64,000 nucleotides of DNA from Ornithinimicrobium pratense (GTDB lineage: Bacteria; Actinomycetota; Actinomycetes; Actinomycetales; Dermatophilaceae), in assembly GCF_008843165.1 (NCBI RefSeq), contig NZ_CP044427.1:124001-188000 (forward strand), written 5' to 3'. Below the pieces are notes generated by a model. The model did no database searches and was not told the origin of the DNA. It saw nothing but the letters and a program-made list of their open reading frames with translations. A program made the position numbers and the translations under genes. Below are positions 25,409 through 34,100 of the stretch, in pieces. The number at the start of each line of letters is the position of its first letter. The stretch's first letter is position 1.

Positions 25409-25507
25409 CCCCGTCCCACCCCCGCAGACTCCGCCAGCCGACATACTTCGCCCGTATACCCCGCTGCATACCCCCACGACCGCACCGCCCACACGGAGAG
25501 GAGCCGC

Positions 25508-25972
25508 ATGGCCACCGACCTCGCTGGCCCTACCGGCTCGCACCGGCGGCCACCGCGGCGCGGCCGACGGCGCGAGCGCGGCTCGATCGCGCTGGAGATG
25601 GCCTTCGCCGCTCCCATCGTGCTTCTGCTCCTGGCCCTGGCGTGGACCTACGGCCGCGTGGCCTGGGCCAACGGCCACCTCGAGGCCGGTGCCCGCGACG
25701 CCGCGCGGGTGGCGACCCAGTCCCGCTCGGTCGAGGAGGCCAGGGCCAACGCGCTCGCGGTGGTCCAGGAGAACACCGAGGCTGTCACCGGCTGCGGGGA
25801 GACCGCGGCCGTCATGCTGACCGGCACCTTCGAGCCGGGGAGCACGCTGACCATTCGGGCCAGCTGCAGCTACAGCCTCTCCGACATCGGGCTGCCGGGG
25901 GCTCCGGGCACGATGACCCCGACAGCGACCTTCTCCTCCGTCATCGACCAGAGGCGCGGGATCTCACCGTGA
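25508..25972 (+). CDS. Second TadE-like minor pilin
   Basis: 154 aa. The basic arm RRGRRRERG is followed by SIALEMAFAAPIVLLLLALA, again with the pseudopilin Glu. Extracellular part has ARDAARVATQSRSVEEARA and two Cys (VTGCGE; RASCSY) likely to form a disulfide. GGAGAGGAG lies just upstream, giving a clear start after a 99-nt gap. The stop lies in a GTGA overlap with a possible earlier start of the next gene. Confidence 0.85.
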   Translation: MATDLAGPTGSHRRPPRRGRRRERGSIALEMAFAAPIVLLLLALAWTYGRVAWANGHLEAGARDAARVATQSRSVEEARANALAVVQENTEAVTGCGETAAVMLTGTFEPGSTLTIRASCSYSLSDIGLPGAPGTMTPTATFSSVIDQRRGISP

Positions 25973-25983
25973 GGGGGGTGGGG

Positions 25984-26445
25984 GTGAGCGATCGGGGCTC
26001 GATCCTGCCCATCGTGCCGATCATGGCGCTGGTCATGCTCATGCTGGCCGGGCTGGTCATCGACGCCTCCCGGCAGCTCAACGCCCGCGGCCAGGCCGTC
26101 GCCTACGCCGAGGAGGCGGCTCGTGCCGGGGCCCAGGCGATCCAGCCCCAACTGCCGCTGGCGCTGGATCCCGCCGAGGCGGGCGACCTGGTCGCCGAGT
26201 ACTGCTCCACGGTCCTCGGACAGCAGCACGTGACCGGCTGCGAGCTGATCCGCCTCGACCCGGCCCCCGAGGGCCCGCCCCGGCCGTTGGTCGTGGTCGT
26301 CCGAGTGCAGACCCAGATCCCCACCACCCTGCTTGGGATGGTGGGCGTCCAGTCCCTGTCCGCGTCCGGCGAGGGCCGGGCCCAGCCTGTCGAAGGAGTG
26401 CTCGATGTCCCTGAGCCCGTCCCTGAGCCCGTCCCAGAGCCGTAG
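25984..26445 (+). CDS. TadG-like pilus-associated protein
   Basis: About 153 aa. DRGSILPIVPIMALVMLMLA and LVIDASRQLNARGQAVAYAE are the helix and following segment typical of TadG N-terminal (pilus assembly) domains; the long von Willebrand domain of full TadG proteins is absent. The C-terminus is a PEPVPEPVPEP repeat that is encoded within the start of the next gene in another frame. GTG 25984 has GAGGGG at good spacing; GTG 25969 would overlap the upstream stop. Confidence 0.78.
   Translation: MSDRGSILPIVPIMALVMLMLAGLVIDASRQLNARGQAVAYAEEAARAGAQAIQPQLPLALDPAEAGDLVAEYCSTVLGQQHVTGCELIRLDPAPEGPPRPLVVVVRVQTQIPTTLLGMVGVQSLSASGEGRAQPVEGVLDVPEPVPEPVPEP
26393..26398 (+). promoter_or_regulatory. AAGGAG ribosome-binding site inside the TadG-like gene
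   Basis: AAGGAG lies 6 nt before ATG 26405 and inside the coding region of the TadG-like gene. It decides that the lipoprotein gene starts within its neighbour, overlapping by 41 nt. Confidence 0.75.
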
Positions 26446-27217
26446 CCGTAGCCGGCGCCGAGCGACGGCGCGACCGGCCGGCCTGCTCCTGCTCCCTGTG
26501 GTGCTGGCCCTGGGGGCCTGCGCCGGCGGCAGCGGTGGCCCCGACGGCGCCGCGACCGTCGCCCCGGGTGCCCTCGCCAGCAGCACGACGGACCCGACCC
26601 CGACGCCCACCGCGAGCCGGCCCCCCGCGGACGACGCGGACGGCGCGGACGGCGCGGACGGGACAACCGAGCCCGCGACGGCCCCGGACGCCGTGGATGT
26701 GGACGCGCGCACCACGCAACCCCCGGTCGAGGACGACGAGCCCGAGGTGTGGGCCACCTTCACGGCCGAGCCAGGCCGGGTTCCGGGGGACGTCTCCGAG
26801 GCGTTCGCCGACGATCCACGGCTGCAGGCCGTGCTGCGCTTCAACGCAGAGTTCGCCCGCGCCGTGAACGCCGACGACCCCCAGCGCGCGGACTGGCTGG
26901 CTACCCTCGACCCGGACGAGCACGAGGCCCTGATGGACTACCTCGGGGACGAGTTCGGCAAGACCTACCCAGGGCCGTTGCCCTTCACCCCGCTGGACAT
27001 CGGTCCCGGCGACGAGGACGGCACAGCGAGCGTCCAGGGCTGCATCATCTCCACCGGTTTCGCCCTGGGCGCCGAGGGCTTCACCGATACCACCATCACC
27101 TCTGTCGAGTACGCTCTGGTCGAGGACCCGGCGGAGCCGGACGCCTGGCTGGTTGAGGCGATGTGGGCCGGGGCATACGATTGCCTGACCACTGACGTGC
27201 CAGCCCGCCTTTGGTGA
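26405..27217 (+). CDS. Tad-locus lipoprotein of unknown function
   Basis: 270 aa. A Ser/Arg-rich start (SLSPSLSPSQSRSRSRR, encoded by the overlap repeat) leads to a lipoprotein signal with lipobox LGAC near residue 39. A long acidic tether with DADGADGADG repeats follows, then a compact domain from about residue 115 (VSEAFADDPRLQAVLRFNAE; PLPFTPLDIGPGDEDG) with two Cys. It is in the pilus operon, so it may anchor or gate the pilus at the membrane-wall interface. That is inference from position only. Confidence 0.75.
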   Translation: MSLSPSLSPSQSRSRSRRRATARPAGLLLLPVVLALGACAGGSGGPDGAATVAPGALASSTTDPTPTPTASRPPADDADGADGADGTTEPATAPDAVDVDARTTQPPVEDDEPEVWATFTAEPGRVPGDVSEAFADDPRLQAVLRFNAEFARAVNADDPQRADWLATLDPDEHEALMDYLGDEFGKTYPGPLPFTPLDIGPGDEDGTASVQGCIISTGFALGAEGFTDTTITSVEYALVEDPAEPDAWLVEAMWAGAYDCLTTDVPARLW

Positions 27218-27233
27218 CCTGGGGAGGACCGAC

Positions 27234-28202
27234 ATGACCACGCAGCGCAGAACCCGAGCCCTGCGCCGGGGCCTGGCGGCCCTGGCTGCCGCCGGCGTCA
27301 GCCTCGCCCTCCTCGCCCCGCAGGCGGCCGCGCTCGGCGATCCCCCGGTCAAGCCCGGTGACGGCGGTGGGAGTTGGAACAACGGCAAGAAGGTCCGGAT
27401 CAAGACCTACCAGACCGGTGACGGCGCATGCTCGCTCATCGCCTCGCCCAGCTCGATCGGCGGTGTCTGCGTGCGGGCGAACGCCTTCAGCGGGGTCACC
27501 ATCGAGGAGATCCTGGGCGATGACCCGCTCCCGGAGTGCTGGGACGAGCCGCTGAACGAGGAGGAACTGCAGGCAGCCAACCTCATCAACAGCGATGACG
27601 CCGCCTGGTACTGGCACCGCTGCCTGCGGGGGATCGACCCGGAGACCTTCGAGATCGAGCCTGACGGCATCCACCTCGCAGTCGGCATCTGGCCCTTCGA
27701 GCACGGCGACCCAGACCTGGTCTTCCTCACCGAGAACCAGCAGCGGTTCATGGACCGCTTCGTCAACCGGGGCAATGTGCCCGTCCCGGTCCTGATGGCT
27801 TCGCCCAACCCCCTACCGTTCGTCAACGACGACATCGCCTTCTACAACTTCGGCGACGACGAGATGCGGGTCAGCCTGGCCGCCCCGGGCGTGGAGATGC
27901 GGGCCAAGATCACCGAGATGCTGGTCTACCCGGAGGGTCGGGAGGGTCCGTCCATCACCTGCCCCGGCCCCGGGACGCAGGCTGATGCCAACGACACCCC
28001 GCAGACTCTGCCCGACGCGTGCTGGTACGCCTACGAACAGTCCAGTCTCAACCAGCCCGGCGACTTCTTCGAGGCCGAGATCCACGTCAAGTGGCAGGTC
28101 GACGCCCGGATCAACGGCCGCTGGGAGCAGTTCCACGAGTTTACCAAGTCAGGCACGGCGCAGATCCCGGTCAACGAGGTCCAGGCGCTGGTCCGGCCCT
28201 GA
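27234..28202 (+). CDS. Secreted protein of unknown function at the end of the Tad operon
   Basis: 322 aa with a standard signal peptide (GLAALAAAGVSLALLAPQAAA) and no membrane anchor. The mature protein has about six Cys (CSLIAS, GVCVRANA, PECWDE, HRCLRG, ITCPGPG, DACWYAY), pointing to disulfides. GAGGAC precedes the ATG. I recognise no family. It follows the lipoprotein by 16 nt and precedes the LysM-BTAD gene by 29 nt, so it likely belongs to the same surface apparatus. Confidence 0.75.
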   Translation: MTTQRRTRALRRGLAALAAAGVSLALLAPQAAALGDPPVKPGDGGGSWNNGKKVRIKTYQTGDGACSLIASPSSIGGVCVRANAFSGVTIEEILGDDPLPECWDEPLNEEELQAANLINSDDAAWYWHRCLRGIDPETFEIEPDGIHLAVGIWPFEHGDPDLVFLTENQQRFMDRFVNRGNVPVPVLMASPNPLPFVNDDIAFYNFGDDEMRVSLAAPGVEMRAKITEMLVYPEGREGPSITCPGPGTQADANDTPQTLPDACWYAYEQSSLNQPGDFFEAEIHVKWQVDARINGRWEQFHEFTKSGTAQIPVNEVQALVRP

Positions 28203-28231
28203 GCCGGCCGAGGCAACAGCGGGGAGAGCCT

Positions 28232-31195
28232 ATGAGCACCACCACACCTCGACGTCCGGATCGAGGCGCGAAGACCGACAAGGGCGGCGGCGCCAGCAGC
28301 GCATACCGTCCCCGGACGGCCGAGGACCACCTGCCCCGCCCGCCCCGCCAGGAGCGCGCTGCCGGAGCAGGGGCCCTCTCCCTGCTGGGTATCCTGCTGC
28401 TCGTCGTCGGCGTGCCTGCGGCGCTCGTGTACTTCGTCGGCAACCCGCTGCCGACCTCGGCCCCCAGCACCAGCTGGCTCACCGCGCCGATCACCTCCGA
28501 CGCGCTCATCAACATCGTCGCCGCCCTGATCTGGGTGGTGTGGGCGCACTTCGTGGTCTGCCTGGTCGCGGAGTGGCGGGCTGCCCGGGCCGGTCGGCTG
28601 CCCCACCTGGTGCCCGCCGGCGGTGGCTCGCAGCTGCTGGCCCGGCGTCTGGTGGCCGGGGTGCTGCTGCTCGCAGGCACTGCCACGGCCACCGGCACCA
28701 TGCCCGGCCAGCAGGAGCCGACGGCCGTCGTCACCACCGACGCCGGGGCAAGCGCGTCGAGCGCACTGGCGAACTTGGAGGGGCCCGGGGCCTCGGTGCA
28801 CTCGGCCGTGCAGCGGGCGGGCGAGGCCACCGGGCAGGTGGCGCAGGACGCGGCGGGCCTGGCCGCGGGTCCGCGCGCGGAGGCCCAGGTGACCAAGTTC
28901 TACGAGGTCAAGCCGCCTGAGGGCCGCAACTACGACACCCTGTGGGACATCTCGGAGCGGACGCTCGGCGACCCGTTCCGCTACAAGGAGATCTACGAGC
29001 TCAACAAGGAGCGCGTCCAGCCCGACGGGCGCCGGTTGGTCGACGCCGACCTCATCCAGCCTGGGTGGCAACTGGTCATGCCGGCCGACGCCTCCGGCCC
29101 GGCCATCACCGCAGTGCGTGCCCATCTGCCCTTCACCAGCACACCGCTGGAGACCGACACCGCCGCCGTGGTGGAGGCCGGCACCGCCGCCGGCGAGACA
29201 GGGATCGACTTGGGCAGCGCCGACGGGGCTGGCGACCTGCAGGCGGGGGCAGCCACTGGTTCCACCCTGGGTGCGAGCGGCGCCGTACATGCCGATGAGA
29301 CACGCGCCGGCGCGGGACAGGACGGAGCCGGTATGCCGAGCGCGCTGGCCGGTCAGCCCGCCCGCAACGGCGTCGACCTTGGCGACCTCACCCTGGGTGG
29401 CGGCATGATCCTCGCCGGCCTTGCCCTGGCCTTGTCGACGCGCCGGGGTCCCTACGGAGACCCCTCGACGCAGGAGGAGGCGCTGCTCCTGGCCGGCACC
29501 CCCGGCCGCGCCGCCCTGCTAGACCTGGCCCTGCGGGTCCTGGCCGAGGGGCGCGCCCAGCAGCAGCTGCCGCTGCCCGACCCGACCGCGGTCTACGTGA
29601 ACGACGAGCAGGTCCTGGTGCACCTCGCCGGTTCCGGCCACGCCGCCCCGCCTGCCCCTTGGCGTGAGGTCGAGGACGGTCGCGTCTGGTCCGTGCGGCG
29701 CGAGGACCTGGCCGGGCTGCAGCCCGCGGCGTCCGCGCCCTGGCCGGCCCTGGTCAACATCGCCGTCTCGCATGGATTCGACCTGCTCGTCGACCTGGAG
29801 GCGGCGCCCGGACTGGTCAGCATCGGCGGCGAGGTCAGTGTGGCCCGCGAGGTCGCCTTCGCCTCGGTCGTCGACCTGCTCACCCACCCCTGGTCCGACG
29901 GGGTGCAGGTCACCCTGGTCGGCTTCGCCGGGGCCGATGCCCTCGCCGACCTGGCGCCCGGCCGGGTCCACGCCGCAACCTCGCTCGAGGACGTCCTGGG
30001 CCGGCTCCAGGCCGGGGTCGCGGAGCGTGAGGAGCTCACCCGTCGGCTCGGCGTCGACGGTGTGCTCGCCGGGCGGCTCGCCGGTGCCGGTGCAGACCTG
30101 CGTCCCCACGTGGTGGTGCTGTCCGGTCAGCCCGGTGCCGAGGAGGCGCAGCGCCTGACCCAGCTGCTCACCCAGGGCCGCAACAGCCTCGCCGCGGTGT
30201 GCGTCGGCCAGACCCTGGCCGCCCGCTGGCGCTTCACCGTCGACGGGGGAGGGCTGCTCGACCTGGGTGCGCTCGGCCTCAGCGGGAGCGCCCGCCGGTT
30301 GCGGCACGAGGACCTGTCCTCGGTGGCGCACTGGCTGCGCGACGCGAGCGAAGCCGCCACCCAGGCCACCGGCACCGTGGCCGCGATGGGTCCGCAGGAG
30401 GCCGTCTCGACCCTGCCCCAGGCGGGTGCTGGGCATGTCCGGACCGCCGGCGCGATGCACGACCGGTCCCGCGCCCTGGCCCACGTCCGCCTGCTCGGTC
30501 CGGTCCAGGTGCAGGCGCCGCACCAGGTCGACCCGGCCCGTGAGGCGCTGCTCACCGAGCTGGTCTGCCTGGTTGCTCTGCACCCTGGCGGCGTGCACGA
30601 GTCGGTGCTGCGGGTCTCGCTGTGGCCCCGCGGGGTCGAGGACGACGTGGTCGAGGCCACGCTGGCCGCGGCGATCCGGTGGCTGGGGACCGACCCCCAG
30701 GGCGTCCCTCTGCTCGCGCGGGATGACGAGGGCCGCTGGCGCCTGTCCCCGGCGGTGCACGTGGACTGGCTGGAGCTGGCCGCGGCCGCCCAGCAGCACG
30801 CCGACGACCCGCAACGGCTCGGCGCGGTCCTCGCGCAGGCGCGCGGCGAGATGTTCTCGGCCACCCCGGCCGACCGCTACCGTTGGCTGGCCTTCCACGC
30901 CGCGGCCCGGGACGGGCGCGTGGTGGCCACCGCGGCGGCACGGCGGGCCGCGGCGGCGCAGGCTGGCGCCGGCGACAGCACTGCTGCCGAGCAGACCCTG
31001 CGCTCGGGACTGACCCTGGTCCCCCGCTCGCAGGCGCTGTGGCGCGACCTGCTGCGTCTGCTGGGCGGCCACGACCCGGACACCGCCTCCAGGGTGGCGC
31101 AGGACATGACCACGGTGCTGGCCGACGATGGGTTCGAGCCGGAGACAGCCGCCCTGGTAGGCCACCTGGCACCTGCCGCACGCGAGTCGGGATGA
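28232..31195 (+). CDS. Membrane-bound LysM and BTAD domain protein
   Basis: 987 aa. The N-terminal 150 residues hold three hydrophobic segments (LSLLGILLLVVGVPAALVYF; LINIVAALIWVVWAHFVVCL; VAGVLLLAGTATATG). A LysM-like module lies at about 222-290 (NYDTLWDISERTLGDPFRY, IQPGWQLVMP). A further membrane segment near 385-400 returns the chain to the cytoplasm. The C-terminal part from about 750 (LAHVRLLGPVQV; LVCLVALHPGGVHESVLRVS) matches SARP-type winged-helix plus BTAD helical repeats. Such proteins are often found beside Tad genes in actinobacteria. A link between wall binding outside and regulation inside is inferred. GGGGAGAG lies upstream of the start. Confidence 0.85.
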   Translation: MSTTTPRRPDRGAKTDKGGGASSAYRPRTAEDHLPRPPRQERAAGAGALSLLGILLLVVGVPAALVYFVGNPLPTSAPSTSWLTAPITSDALINIVAALIWVVWAHFVVCLVAEWRAARAGRLPHLVPAGGGSQLLARRLVAGVLLLAGTATATGTMPGQQEPTAVVTTDAGASASSALANLEGPGASVHSAVQRAGEATGQVAQDAAGLAAGPRAEAQVTKFYEVKPPEGRNYDTLWDISERTLGDPFRYKEIYELNKERVQPDGRRLVDADLIQPGWQLVMPADASGPAITAVRAHLPFTSTPLETDTAAVVEAGTAAGETGIDLGSADGAGDLQAGAATGSTLGASGAVHADETRAGAGQDGAGMPSALAGQPARNGVDLGDLTLGGGMILAGLALALSTRRGPYGDPSTQEEALLLAGTPGRAALLDLALRVLAEGRAQQQLPLPDPTAVYVNDEQVLVHLAGSGHAAPPAPWREVEDGRVWSVRREDLAGLQPAASAPWPALVNIAVSHGFDLLVDLEAAPGLVSIGGEVSVAREVAFASVVDLLTHPWSDGVQVTLVGFAGADALADLAPGRVHAATSLEDVLGRLQAGVAEREELTRRLGVDGVLAGRLAGAGADLRPHVVVLSGQPGAEEAQRLTQLLTQGRNSLAAVCVGQTLAARWRFTVDGGGLLDLGALGLSGSARRLRHEDLSSVAHWLRDASEAATQATGTVAAMGPQEAVSTLPQAGAGHVRTAGAMHDRSRALAHVRLLGPVQVQAPHQVDPAREALLTELVCLVALHPGGVHESVLRVSLWPRGVEDDVVEATLAAAIRWLGTDPQGVPLLARDDEGRWRLSPAVHVDWLELAAAAQQHADDPQRLGAVLAQARGEMFSATPADRYRWLAFHAAARDGRVVATAAARRAAAAQAGAGDSTAAEQTLRSGLTLVPRSQALWRDLLRLLGGHDPDTASRVAQDMTTVLADDGFEPETAALVGHLAPAARESG

Positions 31196-31199
31196 CCGG

Positions 31200-34100
31200 G
31201 TGCGACTGCTGATCACGGCGGTCGCCAGCACCGTCCCTGGAGCACCGGCGTTCCCGCACGACATGGTCGTGGAGACCGAGGACGACGCCACCGTCGGTGA
31301 CCTTGCGCTCGCGCTGGGACGCCGCCTCCAGACGCCGCTGGCCGAGAGCCGCCACGGTGAGGGAGGGCACCTTCGGCTGGTTGCGGCCGGGCCGGACGCC
31401 GCCCACGCGGGGGCCCCCAACTCCGGCGGGTCGAGCGCCCACCAGGCCCCCGGCTTCCCCGGCGCCATGGGCCAGCGCCACGGCGGCGGAGCGGGCCTCA
31501 CGGTGTCAACCCAGGATCCTGCCGCCGCCACGACACCCCCCGAGCTCTACCTGGGCCGGCTGCGGCTCGACCCGAGCCAGCCGCTGTCGCAGAGCCCGGT
31601 CCGGCACGGGGCCATCGTGGGTCTGGACGCACCGGTGTCCGACGTGCTCGCCGAGCCGGCCGGACTAATCGAGGTGCGGATCGCCTCGGGCCCGGGCGCC
31701 GGCCTGGTTACCCGACTTGAGGTCGGGGACCACCCGGTCGGTGCCGACCCCCAGGCGGTGGTGACCCTGCCGGAGGGCTTCGACATACCCGACCTGTGCC
31801 TCACCCTCCGGGTGCAGTGGGACGGGTCCGTCGAGCTCCTGCCCGAGCCGGACCTGCTGGGCACCCTGCAGCAGCCGGTGCAGCGCAGCCGCGCGCTGGC
31901 CGGGCCGATCGTGCTCGACGTCGACGGGGAGATCAAGCAGCGCAAGGCCGGCGAGAGCACCTATGCCGAGCTGCCGCCGGGCACCCGGGTGCTCAGCCCG
32001 GAGGACCCGGTGCCGATGCTGCACCTGGAGCGGGAAGAGGTCGCCCAGGGGCAGACGTGGGAGCCGGGCCAGTCGCTGGCGGTGGGCCCCTGCCTGCTGG
32101 AGCTGACCATCCCTACCGCACCGGACGCCTCGCTGTCGCCAAGCCCGCAGGGCGCGACGCTGGACTACAACCGGCCGCCGCGGCTGCTGCCGGCGCCGCG
32201 CGAGACCGAGTTCACCCTGCCGACCGAGCCCAAGCGTTCGGTCTCGCAGATGATCCCCTGGCCGATGATCCTGCTCCCCGCGGTGGCCGGCGTCGCCCTG
32301 TACATGATCTACCAGCGCCCTGCCGCCCTGATCTTCATCGTGCTGACCCCGCTGATGGCGCTGAGCAACTGGATCATGGGCCGGACCGGCGACCGCAAGC
32401 GCTACCGCGCCGACTTCGCCGAGTTCACCCGGCGCACCCGCAAGGTGCAGCAGGCGGCGCTGGAGGGGCTCACCGACGAGCGCACGGCGCGCCGCCGGGA
32501 CTTCGCCGACCCCGGCGAGATCCTCATGACGGCCATCGGTCCCCGCGCCCGGTTGTGGGAGCGCAGGAGGACCGACCCCGATTGGCTGGTCGCCAGGTTC
32601 GGGACCGCGGACCAGCTTTCCAGCGTGCAGATCAAGGTGAGCAGCCGCGAGGAGCACGAGGGCGACCTGGTGTGGACCGCCCCCGACGTGCCGGTCACCG
32701 TGCGGCTGCACGAGTCGGGGGTCACCGGCATCGCGGGCCCCGCGCGCCGCGCGGTCGCCCGCTGGGTGCTCGCCCAGCTCGCCGTCCTGCACTCGCCCGT
32801 CGACCTGGACATGACCCTGCTGACCACCGAGGACGGTGAGGAGGACTGGCACTGGGCCCGCTGGCTCCCGCACCTGCGCTCCGACGACGGCGACCCCGAG
32901 CTGGCGCAGGTGGGGGTAGATGACCAGACGACTGGCCGACGGATCGGCGAGCTGGTCGGCATCCTGGAGGCACGACTGGCCGAGGCCGGGGGCAACTCGG
33001 GGCTGAGCTCGGCCAACCGCCCTGCCTACGCCCCGATGCTGGTCGTCCTCGACGGCTCGCGGCGGCTGCGGTTGCTGCCCGGCATGGTGGCGCTGCTGCA
33101 GCAGGGCCCCTCGGTGGGCATGACCTTCCTGTGCCTCGACGACGACGTGCGGCTGCTACCCGAGGAGTGCCGGGCGGTCGTGCAGGCCGACGAGCCGCTG
33201 ATGAGCCTCCGGTTCACCCAACGCACGGTCGTCGAGGCCGTCCGGCCCGACCTGGTCAGCCCGGCCTGGGCCGAGCGGGTGGGGCGGGCCATCGCCCCGG
33301 TGCGCGACGTCTCGGCCCAGGAGGCGGCCGCCAGCATCCCCTCCTCGAGCCGGCTGCTGGACGTGCTGCGCCTCGACCCGCCCACCGGGGCGGCGATCGA
33401 GCAGCGCTGGCAGCAGGTCGGGCGGACCACGGAGGCGGTCGTCGGCGAGGGCGTCGACGGCAGCTTCAGCATCGACCTGGTCAAGGACGGACCGCACGGG
33501 CTGGTGGCCGGCACCACCGGATCGGGCAAGTCCGAGCTGCTGCAGACCGTCATCGCCTCGCTGGCGGCGCACAACCGGCCCGACGAGATGACCTTCGTGC
33601 TCGTCGACTACAAGGGCGGGGCGGCGTTCAAGGACTGCAACCGGCTGCCGCATACCGTCGGCATGGTCACCGACCTCGACGGCCACCTGACCGGGCGGGC
33701 GCTGGAGTCCCTCGGGGCCGAGCTGCGCCGCCGCGAGCACCAGCTGGCCGACGCCGACGCCAAGGACATCGAGGACTACCTGGCGACGCGGCGGCCGGAC
33801 GATCCGCCGATGCCGCGGCTGCTCATCGTCATCGACGAGTTCGCCGCCCTGGTTGCCGAGCTGCCCGACTTTGTCACCGGTCTGGTGGACATCGCCCGGC
33901 GGGGCCGCTCGCTCGGGGTCCACCTCATTCTGGCCACCCAGCGCCCGGCCGGCGTGGTCAGCGCCGAGATCAAGTCCAACACCAACCTGCGGATCGCGCT
34001 GCGGGTCACCGACACCAACGACTCCCAGGACGTCATCGAGGCCCCCGACGCCGCGCACATCGCCAAGACGACGCCCGGTCGCGCCTACGCCCGGCTGGGC

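Noticed and set aside
26078..27403. A 441-codon minus-strand frame across the Tad lipoprotein gene
   Set aside because: Shadow frame; the plus strand has ribosome-binding sites and lipoprotein signals.
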